Program-made: the position numbers and the translations under genes
Assembly: GCF_900114005.1 (NCBI RefSeq)
Contig: NZ_FORM01000001.1
Span: forward strand, 1 to 64,000
DNA: 64,000 nt
Reading direction: 5' to 3'
DNA from: Olleya namhaensis
GTDB taxonomy: Bacteria > Bacteroidota > Bacteroidia > Flavobacteriales > Flavobacteriaceae
Shown: positions 27,301-35,050 of the stretch, piece by piece
Numbering within the stretch: the first letter of the stretch is position 1
Layout of the letters: every line of letters begins with the position of its first letter
The notes under the pieces: model-generated
Databases searched by the model: none
Seen by the model: the letters and a program-made list of their open reading frames with translations, nothing else
What the model was told of the DNA's origin: nothing

Positions 27301-28550
27301 TCATTAAAACCTGAAATTGAAATACCATTTTGAACCGTAGCAATATCTCTTACTGCGTTATTTAATTGTGATCCAGCATTACCAATATTGGTTGGATCTA
27401 GACCGTTATTTCCGTTATCCGGAAATGCATTTGGACCACCCGTAATTGCAACGCCAGGATTACCCACAACACTAGTTTCTCCTAAATCTTGGAAAGCCAC
27501 AAAGTTTCTTACATTTTCAGTACGATTACTTCTATTAGTTACCCAAGCTTCAATTCTTGTAATTTGAATATTATTATTTATAAAAGGATAATTCTCTAAA
27601 GCTTTATCATAATTATTACGGAAGTATTGTCCTAAGAAAAAGTGACGATTCTCATCATAATCTCTAATAAAAAACTCAAACTCATCAATAGTACCACCAC
27701 CTTCAGCAGTTACAGATCTAGCGTCTGAACGTTGGTCAGAAAAGACTCCAGTAATAGTTGTTTTACCAAATTTTAATTGTGTTTTAACACCAAATAAACT
27801 TTGTGCTCCAGAAATTAAAGAGTTATTAATTGGCATACTAACGTTACCAACTTCAATTTTTTGAATAATATCATCCTCAGTAGGTGCGTATTCTAATTTA
27901 ATTAAATTCTGAAAATCAAAAGTAGATTGTGTATCGTAGTTTGCATTAACTTGTAATCTAGACCCAACTTTACCTAACATACTTAAACTAATACGCTGGT
28001 CAAAATCAAAAGAAAAGTTACGTCTATTTCTGGGTGAAAATGAGGGATTATCTTGTTTTGTAAACAATACACCTAAATCCATTTCTACGGTACCTTGTGG
28101 TACTATTGAAATTGGACCTTCACCAAAAATACTTTCAAAAAAACTAGAGTTTACATAAAACTCAGGAATAAGATTTTTTTGAGCCTCTTCTGAGCCTCCT
28201 TTTTTACCTTCGTAAGCATCAATTTTATCTTTGTAATAGGCCTTTTGATTTTGTCTTGCAACTAAATCCTGATACTCCTGTGGTGATAAAATTACAGGGT
28301 AATTGATATTAAACTGTCCAACCGACTCTGTATAGATATAACGATCGGTTACCGGGTCATAAGTATATTTAGATTCAATACTAGTTGGGTTAGGCATATT
28401 AATAGTCCCAAGACTAAAGCCTGTACTAGTACTATCTTGCTCTGTTTGGTTATCGTCCTGTCCAAAAGACAAGGCAGACACTAACAATGCAAATGCAGTT
28501 AGAGAAAAATGTTTAAGGGATTTATAAAAACTAAGTTGAGCTGTCTTCAA
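21348..28550 (-). CDS. sprA: SprA, type IX secretion outer-membrane translocon / gliding protein
   Basis: SprA forms the very large outer-membrane beta barrel through which type IX secretion cargo leaves the cell, and is needed for gliding in Flavobacterium. The 2,400 residues match its size. A signal sequence (SLTAFALLVSALSFGQ) is followed by alternating beta-strand segments throughout; ITEFEFFIRDYDENRHFFLG-like and DFEGTQNGIDLKSAQSW stretches are typical, and the C-terminus ends in a barrel strand with terminal aromatic (GMTLRYNFGN). The start is TTG 28548-28550: it is in frame with the ruvA stop 6 bases upstream, and no ATG exists before the signal peptide. It is likely co-transcribed with ruvA. 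Confidence 0.95.
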   Translation of the reverse strand: MKTAQLSFYKSLKHFSLTAFALLVSALSFGQDDNQTEQDSTSTGFSLGTINMPNPTSIESKYTYDPVTDRYIYTESVGQFNINYPVILSPQEYQDLVARQNQKAYYKDKIDAYEGKKGGSEEAQKNLIPEFYVNSSFFESIFGEGPISIVPQGTVEMDLGVLFTKQDNPSFSPRNRRNFSFDFDQRISLSMLGKVGSRLQVNANYDTQSTFDFQNLIKLEYAPTEDDIIQKIEVGNVSMPINNSLISGAQSLFGVKTQLKFGKTTITGVFSDQRSDARSVTAEGGGTIDEFEFFIRDYDENRHFFLGQYFRNNYDKALENYPFINNNIQITRIEAWVTNRSNRTENVRNFVAFQDLGETSVVGNPGVAITGGPNAFPDNGNNGLDPTNIGNAGSQLNNAVRDIATVQNGISISGFNEGFDYAKQENTRKLTEGQEFTLNTQLGYISLNQRLNNDEVLAVAYQYTVGGQVFQVGEFANDGIGATDVDVDSSGQVINVTNNALVLKLLKSSITSVSQPIWDLMMKNVYDTGAYQLTQEDFKLNIFYNESAPLNYITPVEGTPFGVDFNGEAIEQTTLLRLFNFDRLNYNNDPQTNGDGFFDFVSGITVIPTNGKIVFTKVEPFGRYLFDVLDNDSNAGNNATDYEGDTYANANQEKYVYDLLYKATKTAALDESQKNKFLIKGRYKSSGGDGIPIGGFNVPRGSVQVTAGGRTLVEGQDYTVNYQLGRVYIIDEGLKASNIPIQVSTENNSIFGQQTKRYTGLNVEHQFNEKFVVGATYLNLNERPITQKANYNSEPINNTMFGLNANFSSELPFLSRLVNKLPNIDTDAPSNISVRGDFAYLLPGAPKGTDFNGEATAYIDDFEGTQNGIDLKSAQSWSISSRPLNINGTGSFDNNGIENGYGRAMLNWYTIDPIFYGSQRPSGISDDDMSSLYTSRVFVNELFPEQDIAQGQTSVLNTLDLSYYPQERGPYNFEPGTESGTISNPTASWAGVTRQITSTDFEQANVEYVEFWLQDPFQENASNQGGKLFINLGNISEDVLKDGRKQYENGLPQDGNVSLLPQTDFQSVVPQNQALIYAFDTNGQERTNQDVGFDGYDDAEEAVNFPTGFAGLPDPANDNYNYYLNGDGNLFERYKLYNGLDGNSPDTFSDTNRGSTTQPDVEDVNRDNTMNTIDSYFEYEVEITPATLNIDNEYIVDTKNVTDNNNPRVLPNGDTVYPKWYQFRIPIRTDDEFVVNGITDLRSIRFTRLYLNGFDQSTTLRFGSLELVRSDWRRYQLALDGGPTPLDFDDTDFTVGAVSTQENDGSYVSPPSVVPERLNNNNTIVRQNEQALVVDVCDLKAKDSRAVFKNINIDMRQYKKLRMFMHARDGETPGLTDNDLVGFIRMGNDLTDNYYQIEVPLQVYNGGATAEAYWPEANEINIDLEVLQRIKSLGITNQTLADGTANFYDVVGSDLLPVPDQYGGYVTGQQRVAIKGNPNFGDVRTLMVGVKNGTQVVQCGEVWFNELRLSELDNEGGWAAIVTVDTQLADFASVSATGRMSTAGFGSVSQGPSERSLEDVKQYDVLTNVNVGQLLPKKWGIQIPFSYGQGVEVITPKFDQQYEDIELDTRLAEAETSLEREQILEQSEEYTKRKSINFIGVKKSRTGDSKPRFYDVENLTLNYSYNKLEHRDFEIERAVDKQVRAGVNYAYNFEPKIIEPFKKNDSLFTGKYWKFLKDLNFNALPSSFTVNSDLSRQFNRQKFRDLDLAEGNIGLEELYRRNYTFDYQYNVNWSLTKSLQVTYSSANNNIVRNYFKDNIINGEPDLLLDVWDGFFDFGDPNRQQQQIGINYELPFNKIPTLSFIRATYSYSGLFQWQKGSDLFGNLVGDDGNTYNLGNTISNGNTHNINSTLDMNKLYKYLGITTKKKRKTNKVARGSRNSAPPTTAKGKAEATTKKKGSGIGSKIGDVGIGLLTSVKRIQAVYSETNGTYLPGYLQTPGFFGTAKPTVGYTLGSQSDVRDLAARNGWLTVFPDFNQQYTTNQTKQLDLSANLEPFNDFKIDLVGFRTYAENYTENYRIENDEYLSLTPNTYGNFIISSFTLPTAFGKSDESGSQAFNDFRENRLEIARRLAVQNGSDPDDVDADGYPKGFGKTSQQVLLPAFVSAYTGQDSKKTKLGALRNVPIPNWDIKYSGFMKMKWFKKKFKRFSLTHGYRSSYSIGQFRTNLDFDGIDYGLDYDSQPNEDLDQAGNFKSEHLYSSVTLTEMFSPLFRFDMEMKNSVRVLLEMRKDRMLSLSFDNNLMTEISGNEYVVGLGYRIKDVTFNSNLTGTKTKIVSDLIMSADVSVRDNKTIIRYLDLDNNQITNGQTIWGLKYNAEYAFSKNLTGLFYFDYTFSEYAISTAFPQTTIRSGMTLRYNFGN

Positions 28551-28556
28551 AATATA

Positions 28557-29138
28557 TTATAAATTTTTTAAGGCTAGTTTGATAATTGTTTCTACGTTAG
28601 CATCTGGTTGAGTCATGACAATTTTATCCACAACTTTTTCGGCTTGTTTTTTAACAAAACCAAGTACTTCTAAAGCTGATAACGCTTCATCTTTGCTTGT
28701 ATTGTTCTTAGTAACAGAAACTTCATCAATATCATAGATTTTAAGAATCTTATCTTTTAAATCTATAATTACTCGTTGAGCAGTTTTTATTCCGATTCCT
28801 TTTATTGATTTAATTAATGCAACATCTTCGGTTGCTATCCCTTCTCTAATTTGTTTTGGTGTTAAAGAAGACAACATTGTTCGTGCAGTATTAGCACCAA
28901 TACCGCTTACAGAAATAAGTAAGCGAAACAGCTCTCTTTCGGCTAAAGACGCAAAACCATATAATGTATGCGCATCTTCTCTAATTTGAAGATGCGTATA
29001 TAATTTTAAAGCTTCTTGTTCCGGTATTTGAGAGTACGTATGCAAGGAAATGTTTAAAAAGTACCCAACACCATTACAATCAATAACGACATCCGTCGGA
29101 TTTTTTTCTACTAATTTACCTTGTATATGTGTAATCAT
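28557..29138 (-). CDS. ruvA: Holliday junction branch migration protein RuvA
   Basis: RuvA binds four-way DNA junctions and loads the RuvB motor. The 193 residues show the N-terminal OB fold (MITHIQGKLVEKNPTDVVID), the helix-hairpin-helix pair (VSGIGANTARTML and IKGIGIKTAQRVIIDLKDK) and the C-terminal RuvB-binding domain (DEALSALEVLGFVKKQAEKV). Length is normal. Its stop is 6 bases from the sprA start and in the same frame. RuvB is encoded separately at 33920. Confidence 0.96.
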   Translation of the reverse strand: MITHIQGKLVEKNPTDVVIDCNGVGYFLNISLHTYSQIPEQEALKLYTHLQIREDAHTLYGFASLAERELFRLLISVSGIGANTARTMLSSLTPKQIREGIATEDVALIKSIKGIGIKTAQRVIIDLKDKILKIYDIDEVSVTKNNTSKDEALSALEVLGFVKKQAEKVVDKIVMTQPDANVETIIKLALKNL

Positions 29139-29161
29139 CCGTTTTTTTACTATTAAGCCTC

Positions 29162-29189
29162 CAAATGTAAGAAAATTATTTGTATCAAA
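29162..29189 (-). promoter_or_regulatory. Putative promoter of ruvA-sprA
   Basis: TACATTTG (29162-29169) on the minus strand matches the -7 consensus, with TTTG (29186-29189) 16 bases upstream, slightly short of the ideal 19. It lies 24 bases before the ruvA ATG in the gap behind the malic enzyme. Confidence 0.55.
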
Positions 29190-29197
29190 TAATGCTT

Positions 29198-31489
29198 CTA
29201 TTTTTTAGCTTTTTGTTCTAACTTTTCTTTTTGCTGAGCATCAATAACCGCAATAGCTGTCATATTTACAATTTCATCCACGCTAGCATGTAATTGTAAA
29301 ATATGCACTGGTTTGCGCATACCCATCATAATTGGACCAACTGATTCTGCCTTATTAAGTTCTTTTAATAACTTATATGTAATGTTAGCCGATTCTAAAT
29401 TAGGGAAAATTAATGTATTAACCTTTTTTCCTGCAAGTTTAGAAAATGGAAAACTATCCATTAACATTTGACTGTTTAATGCAAAATCTGTTTGTAACTC
29501 TCCATCCACTAGTAAATCTGGATGTCTTTTGTGTAAATAAGACACGGCTTCTCTTACTTTAGTTGCCGTTTGATCTTTTGACGATCCAAAATTAGAATAT
29601 GATGTCATAGCCATTACTGGCTCCATTCCAAACATTTTAACCACTTTTGCTGTCATTTGTGCAATCTTAGTTAAATCTTGCGCTGAAGGGTTAATGTTAA
29701 TAGCGGTATCACTTAAAAACATTGGACCACGTTGCGTCATCATAACATTGGTAGTTGCAATTCTAGTAGAACCAGGTGCTAAACCAATCAGATCCAACAT
29801 AGGTTTTACTACTGATGGGTAACTACGAGAATATCCAGAAATTAATGCATCTGCATCACCTTCGTTAACCATCATTGCAGCGTAATAATTACGCTCTCTC
29901 ATTATTTTTTCTGCTAAAAGACTTGTAACACCTTTCCTTTTGTGTTGCTCCCAATAAATATTAGCATACTTATTTTTTTGTTCTAATTGTTCGTCAGACT
30001 TAGGATCAATAATCTCAACATCTGCGTCAAACTCTAATTCTTCTTTTAGACGTTCAATCTCATCCTTTCTTCCTAATAAAATCGGAATTGCAATTCCTTC
30101 TTCATAAACAATTTGAGCTGCTTTTAAAACATCTATTGAGTCTGCTTCTGTAAAAACAACACGTTTAGGGTCTAATTTTGCTCTGTTTAATAATAATCTT
30201 ACAATTTTATTGTCATTACCTAATCTATCTAATAATTGCTCTTCGTATTTAGCCCAATCTTCAATAGGTTCTTTTGCTACTCCACTTTCCATTGCTGCTC
30301 GTGCTACTGCAGGAGGCACTGTTGCTATCAAACGTGGGTCAAAAGGTTTAGGTATAATATATTCTTTACTAAATGTCAAACGTGTTTCTCCGTAAGCAAT
30401 GTTTACTTGTTCTGGAACTGCTTCTTTAGCTAAATCTGCTAACGCTTTTACAGCTGCCATTTTCATTGCTTCATTAATTTTAGTTGCTCTAACATCTAAA
30501 GCACCTCTAAAAATAAAAGGAAAACCTAACACGTTATTAACTTGATTAGGATGGTCACTTCTTCCTGTAGCCATGATAATATCCTTACGTGTTGCAATTG
30601 CTAAATCATATCCTATTTCTGGATCTGGATTAGCCATAGCAAATACAATAGGGTTTTTAGCCATTGCTAATAACATGGATGGACTAACAATGTCTGAAGT
30701 AGATAAACCAACAAAAACGTCTGCATCTACCATAGCCTCATCCAACGTATCAATTTTACGATGCGTTGCGAATTCTGCTTTTTGAGATGTTAAGTTATCG
30801 CGATCATTTCTAATCACACCTTTACTATCCAACATCACCACATTTTCGCGTTTTGCACCAAATGCCAAGTACAAACGCGTACAAGATATTGCTGCTGCAC
30901 CTGCACCACTTACTACTATTTTTGCGTCTTCTATGCTCTTTTCTGAAAGCTCTAATGCATTTAATAATGCTGCTGCAGAAATAATTGCCGTTCCATGTTG
31001 ATCATCATGCATTACAGGAATATCTAATTCCTCTTTTAAACGTCTTTCAATTTCAAAAGCTTCAGGCGCTTTAATATCTTCTAGATTAATTCCTCCAAAA
31101 GTTGGAGCAATCATTTTTACAGTTTGAATAAATTCCTCGATATTTTCTGTATCAACTTCAATATCAAAAACATCAATGTCTGCAAATATTTTAAAAAGCA
31201 ATCCTTTACCTTCCATAACAGGTTTTGATGCTTCAGGACCAATATTTCCTAATCCCAAAACAGCTGTACCGTTAGATATAACTGCTACTAAATTTCCTTT
31301 TGCGGTATATTTATAAACGTTATTAACGTCTTTTTCTATTTCTAAACAGGGTTCTGCTACACCTGGAGAATATGCTAATGCTAAATCCCGTTGTGTTGCA
31401 TATTTTTTTGTTGGAATAACTTCTATTTTACCAGGTTTTGGCTTTGCATGATATACTAAAGCTTCTCTGCGTTTGCTCTGTTTGCTCAT
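29198..31489 (-). CDS. maeB: NADP-dependent malic enzyme, phosphotransacetylase-fused (MaeB type)
   Basis: This enzyme decarboxylates malate to pyruvate with reduction of NADP. The 763 residues comprise the catalytic part (about 1-430; [39 protein letters not shown](P)-site GAGAAAISC) and a C-terminal phosphotransacetylase-like domain (about 430-760). In the MaeB family that domain senses acetyl-CoA instead of catalysing transfer. The fused length is typical. It lies 59 bases upstream of ruvA and has its own promoter candidate; it gives NADPH and pyruvate from TCA intermediates. Confidence 0.94.
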   Translation of the reverse strand: MSKQSKRREALVYHAKPKPGKIEVIPTKKYATQRDLALAYSPGVAEPCLEIEKDVNNVYKYTAKGNLVAVISNGTAVLGLGNIGPEASKPVMEGKGLLFKIFADIDVFDIEVDTENIEEFIQTVKMIAPTFGGINLEDIKAPEAFEIERRLKEELDIPVMHDDQHGTAIISAAALLNALELSEKSIEDAKIVVSGAGAAAISCTRLYLAFGAKRENVVMLDSKGVIRNDRDNLTSQKAEFATHRKIDTLDEAMVDADVFVGLSTSDIVSPSMLLAMAKNPIVFAMANPDPEIGYDLAIATRKDIIMATGRSDHPNQVNNVLGFPFIFRGALDVRATKINEAMKMAAVKALADLAKEAVPEQVNIAYGETRLTFSKEYIIPKPFDPRLIATVPPAVARAAMESGVAKEPIEDWAKYEEQLLDRLGNDNKIVRLLLNRAKLDPKRVVFTEADSIDVLKAAQIVYEEGIAIPILLGRKDEIERLKEELEFDADVEIIDPKSDEQLEQKNKYANIYWEQHKRKGVTSLLAEKIMRERNYYAAMMVNEGDADALISGYSRSYPSVVKPMLDLIGLAPGSTRIATTNVMMTQRGPMFLSDTAININPSAQDLTKIAQMTAKVVKMFGMEPVMAMTSYSNFGSSKDQTATKVREAVSYLHKRHPDLLVDGELQTDFALNSQMLMDSFPFSKLAGKKVNTLIFPNLESANITYKLLKELNKAESVGPIMMGMRKPVHILQLHASVDEIVNMTAIAVIDAQQKEKLEQKAKK

Positions 31490-31516
31490 AATTCCACTTT
31501 AAATTTTAGTGAATTA

Positions 31517-31524
31517 CAAATGTA
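31517..31524 (-). promoter_or_regulatory. Putative -7 promoter element for maeB
   Basis: TACATTTG on the minus strand is a full TAnnTTTG match 27 bases before the ATG at 31489. No TTTG is found near -33. Confidence 0.5.
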
Positions 31525-31593
31525 ATGTTTTTAGAAGAAAAGAAGTTAGAAAAAAAGGGGTTTGAACGCAGTATATTTTATCCTAACGATTAA

Positions 31594-32517
31594 CTATTTT
31601 AAAAAATCGATATTACGCTGTAATCCTGAAAACTTAGTGCGTTTAACTGCTGATTTTTGAAACACTTTTTGAAAAACATCTTCCGTAATCTCATCCCAAT
31701 CCTTTTTAGTCATGTCTAACAATTCTGGGTGAGGATTAAAAAGAGGCTCACTATGTGGCTTAGAAAACTTATTCCATGGGCAAACATCCTGACACACATC
31801 ACAACCAAACATCCAATCGTCAAATTGGCCTTTCATTGTGTTGGGTAATTGATCTTTAAGCTCAATTGTAAAATAACTAATACATTTACTACCATCTACA
31901 ACATAAGGCTCTGTAATTGCTTGGGTAGGACAAGCATCAATGCAAGCAGTACACGTTCCACAATGATCAGAAACAATAGTATCATATTCTAGATCTAAAT
32001 CAATAATTAGTTCGGCTATAAAATAAAAAGAACCGACTTTCTGTGTCAATAAATTACTATGCTTACCAATCCACCCTAAACCTGATTTTGCTGCCCAAGC
32101 TTTATCTAAAACGGGTGCAGAATCTACAAAAGCACGACCAGAAACTGCGCCTATTTCCGTTTGAATATAGTGCGTTAATTCTTTTAATTTAGATTTAATA
32201 ACCTCATGATAGTCCTTACCATAGGCATATTTAGACAACTTGTAAGATTGATCTGATTGCTTTTGTTCTGGATAATAATTAAGAAGTAATGAGATTACAG
32301 ATTTAGAATCATCAACCAAAAGGGTTGGATCTAATCGTTTATCAAAATGATTTTGCATGTAACTCATTTGTCCATGCATGTTATTATTTAACCACTTTTC
32401 TAATCTAGGAGCTTCAACTTCTAAAAACTCAGCTTTACTAATTCCACAAGACAAAAAACCCAAACGCTTAGCTTCAGATTTAATAAGTTGCGTGTATTTA
32501 GATCTATTATTAATCAC
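31594..32517 (-). CDS. queG: Epoxyqueuosine reductase QueG
   Basis: QueG performs the last step of queuosine synthesis in tRNA, reducing epoxyqueuosine with cobalamin and two [4Fe-4S] clusters. The 307 residues contain [17 protein letters not shown]-like substrate and cofactor motifs ([20 protein letters not shown]) and the eight cluster cysteines in [32 protein letters not shown]. The likely start is GTG at 32515-32517, with an in-frame stop just upstream, so no ATG is possible. It begins 8 bases after the P450 stop and is probably co-transcribed with it. Confidence 0.94.
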   Translation of the reverse strand: MINNRSKYTQLIKSEAKRLGFLSCGISKAEFLEVEAPRLEKWLNNNMHGQMSYMQNHFDKRLDPTLLVDDSKSVISLLLNYYPEQKQSDQSYKLSKYAYGKDYHEVIKSKLKELTHYIQTEIGAVSGRAFVDSAPVLDKAWAAKSGLGWIGKHSNLLTQKVGSFYFIAELIIDLDLEYDTIVSDHCGTCTACIDACPTQAITEPYVVDGSKCISYFTIELKDQLPNTMKGQFDDWMFGCDVCQDVCPWNKFSKPHSEPLFNPHPELLDMTKKDWDEITEDVFQKVFQKSAVKRTKFSGLQRNIDFLK

Positions 32518-32525
32518 TTAATCAA

Positions 32526-33848
32526 TTATCTTTTTACAAATTTTAAAAACGCATTTTTTGGTTTAAGGGTAATTAAGGGTGTGATCTCAATAGCATCAAT
32601 TTTGGGTTCTATTTTATACTTTTTAAGTAATTCTGTAACAGCAATAATCATTTCAAACATTGCAAAATTATTACCTATACATTTTCTTGGTCCCGCACCA
32701 AACGGAAAGTATTGGGCAGAAAATTGTCGTCCACCATCCGCGAATCGTTCTGGCATAAAATCAATTGCATTTTCCCATAACTTTGGATGCCTATGGATTT
32801 CGTAAACCGAAAATAACAAGTTACTTCCTGCTTCAAATTCCATATCATTAAAACTATCAGCTTCCACATTAACACGATCAATAAAATACGCCGGTGGATA
32901 CAACCTCATGGACTCTTCTAATACTTGTTGACATACTTTAGACGAAGCAACACGCGTCATTAAATCCGCAGTATCTCCTCCTAACGCTTGCCATTCTTGA
33001 TATATTTTATCTTGCCATTCTGGATGTTTAGCTAATAATTGGAATGTAAATGTTAAAGCATTAGATGTTGTTTCGTGACCTGCTGTAAAAATGATTAAAA
33101 TTTCATCAATAAGCTGTGCTTCACTCATGCCTTTACCATCATCATATCTGGTTTCTAATAGCATGTCAAGCAAATCATCATAACGTTTACCAGACAATTT
33201 TCTTTCTGCGACAATCCCCTTTAAAATGTATCTAGCTTCTTCAGATAGTTTTAGATGTTTACTTAAAGCACCTCCAATTTTAAACCACCAAGCTAAATAA
33301 GGTTGTCGCAACTCTTTAACCAACATACGCTGATTAGCCTCCGTAATAAATTGAAGCCTATCCATATCCTTACTATTAGCAGCCTGAGTAAATAAAGATT
33401 TTACTACTGTTTGGAAAGCTAAATCATTAAGAATAGGAAATACATCTATAGTTTTACCAACCTCTATATTATCAAATTCTGATATAATAGTCTCTTGCAT
33501 TCCGCTTAATAGATTCTGCAATTGCTTTTTATGAAAAGCGGGTTGCATCATTTTGCGTTGTACTTTCCATTTAGCACCTTCGGAAGTCAATAAACCTTCA
33601 CCAACATACTTTACCAAATCTACAGTCTGTATTTTAGACTTAACATAGTTTTTTTGATTCTTCTGAAGGACATATTGTGCGAAAGCGGCGTCACGACAAA
33701 AGTGTATTTTTGTATTGAAACCAACGTTAAGCTTAAAAATATCTCCTTTTAATTGAAAGTTTCGATTATGAAAAGGTAATGGGTTTTTAAGAATTTCTAA
33801 TGAATGCTTAATGAACTTTAATAATGATACTTCAGGTATATTTTTCAT
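32526..33848 (-). CDS. Cytochrome P450
   Basis: This heme-thiolate monooxygenase has 440 residues with all hallmarks: I-helix FTAGHETTSNAL, the ExxR pair in EESMRLYPP, PERF in FMPERFADGG, and the heme-binding Cys in FGAGPRKCIGNNFA. There is no membrane anchor and no fused reductase; a separate ferredoxin system would be needed and is not in the window. The sequence style (KYVGEGLLTSEGAKWKVQRK, MMQPAFHK) resembles bacterial enzymes related to fatty-acid or carotenoid hydroxylases. The substrate cannot be told. It lies between ruvB (71 bases) and queG (8 bases). Confidence 0.93.
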   Translation of the reverse strand: MKNIPEVSLLKFIKHSLEILKNPLPFHNRNFQLKGDIFKLNVGFNTKIHFCRDAAFAQYVLQKNQKNYVKSKIQTVDLVKYVGEGLLTSEGAKWKVQRKMMQPAFHKKQLQNLLSGMQETIISEFDNIEVGKTIDVFPILNDLAFQTVVKSLFTQAANSKDMDRLQFITEANQRMLVKELRQPYLAWWFKIGGALSKHLKLSEEARYILKGIVAERKLSGKRYDDLLDMLLETRYDDGKGMSEAQLIDEILIIFTAGHETTSNALTFTFQLLAKHPEWQDKIYQEWQALGGDTADLMTRVASSKVCQQVLEESMRLYPPAYFIDRVNVEADSFNDMEFEAGSNLLFSVYEIHRHPKLWENAIDFMPERFADGGRQFSAQYFPFGAGPRKCIGNNFAMFEMIIAVTELLKKYKIEPKIDAIEITPLITLKPKNAFLKFVKR

Positions 33849-33919
33849 TTATTCTTTAATCTTAAAATCCCTTTTGATAACTCACGATATACTAAAACAC
33901 ATTCAAAGTACTATATTGG

Positions 33920-34942
33920 TTAAAACAACCCGCCTTGAATAGGGCCTTTAATTTTGCCCAAATGTTTATACGCTAATTCCGTGACCTCGCGACCACGTGG
34001 TGTACGCATAATAAACCCTTGTTGTATTAGAAAAGGTTCGTAAACCTCTTCAATGGTTTCTGTACTCTCGCTAACTGCAGTTGCAATAGTAGAGATTCCG
34101 ACAGGACCTCCTTTAAACTTATCAATTATTGTAGATAGTATTTTATTATCCATTTCATCTAGACCGTAAGCATCCACATTAAGCGCTTCTAAACTATATC
34201 TAGCAATTTTAATATCAATACTACCATTACCCTTAATTTGTGCAAAATCACGAACGCGACGTAACAATGCATTAGCTATTCTAGGTGTCCCACGACTACG
34301 ACCAGCAATTTCAATTGCAGCCTCCATAGATATAGGTACATTTAGTATTTCTGCACTACGTTGTATAATTGTAGTTAATAAATCTGTTTTATAGTATTGT
34401 AACCTACTTTGTATTCCAAAACGTGCACGCATTGGAGCTGTTAACAATCCTGATCTTGTCGTTGCACCAACTAAAGTAAATGGATTTAAATGAATTTGAA
34501 CCGTCCTTGCGTTTGGGCCAGACTCAATCATTATATCAATTTTATAGTCCTCCATTGCGGAGTATAGATACTCTTCTACTATTGGACTTAATCTATGGAT
34601 TTCATCAATAAACAAGACGTCTCTTTCATCCAAATTAGTTAGTAAACCTGCTAAATCTCCGGGTTTATCCAATACAGGACCAGAGGTTACTTTTATACCA
34701 ACGCCTAACTCATTAGCTAATATATTAGCCAATGTCGTTTTCCCTAAGCCGGGAGGTCCATGAAATAAGGTGTGATCCAATGCTTCGTCTCGTGCAACTG
34801 CAGCTTGAACAAAAACTTGAAGATTCTCCAATACTTGATCTTGTCCAGTAAAGTCATCAAAGGATAATGGTCTTAATTGCTTTTCTACATCAAATTCTTC
34901 TGGTGTAAAATTTTCGTTGGTTGGATCTAGGTTATCGTTCAT
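33920..34942 (-). CDS. ruvB: Holliday junction DNA helicase RuvB
   Basis: RuvB is the hexameric AAA+ motor that drives branch migration with RuvA. From ATG 34940-34942 ([16 protein letters not shown]) it has 340 residues, the family norm. Walker A ([17 protein letters not shown]), Walker B ([11 protein letters not shown]), sensor 1 ([20 protein letters not shown]) and the C-terminal winged helix ([20 protein letters not shown]) are complete. The frame is open 14 codons further, but a -7 promoter element at 34982-34989 places the transcript start after that earlier ATG, so I reject it. Confidence 0.96.
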   Translation of the reverse strand: MNDNLDPTNENFTPEEFDVEKQLRPLSFDDFTGQDQVLENLQVFVQAAVARDEALDHTLFHGPPGLGKTTLANILANELGVGIKVTSGPVLDKPGDLAGLLTNLDERDVLFIDEIHRLSPIVEEYLYSAMEDYKIDIMIESGPNARTVQIHLNPFTLVGATTRSGLLTAPMRARFGIQSRLQYYKTDLLTTIIQRSAEILNVPISMEAAIEIAGRSRGTPRIANALLRRVRDFAQIKGNGSIDIKIARYSLEALNVDAYGLDEMDNKILSTIIDKFKGGPVGISTIATAVSESTETIEEVYEPFLIQQGFIMRTPRGREVTELAYKHLGKIKGPIQGGLF

Positions 34943-34981
34943 TAAATTATTGTTGGATTCTGATAGTGCAATCAGCTTAAA

Positions 34982-34989
34982 CAAATATA
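34982..34989 (-). promoter_or_regulatory. Putative -7 promoter element for ruvB
   Basis: TATATTTG on the minus strand lies 40 bases before the chosen ruvB start and directly behind the terminator of the act-cox operon. It implies a transcript start near 34975, which rules out the longer ruvB frame. No -33 match is visible. Confidence 0.5.
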
Positions 34990-34992
34990 AAG

Positions 34993-35026
34993 AAAAAGCC
35001 TTTCCGAATTATCAGAAAGGCTTTTC
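34993..35026 (-). terminator. Terminator of the actABCDEF-cox operon
   Basis: An 11-base perfect stem (AAAAGCCTTTC / GAAAGGCTTTT) with a 10-base loop is followed by TTTTTC and more Ts on the minus strand, 25 bases after the subunit I stop. Confidence 0.88.
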
Positions 35027-35050
35027 AATATTATAGATAGATTTAAAAAT

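Noticed and set aside
34943-34984. Longer ruvB start at 34984
   Set aside because: It would add 14 residues not usual for RuvB, and the -7 element at 34982-34989 overlaps it, so the transcript would not include that ATG.
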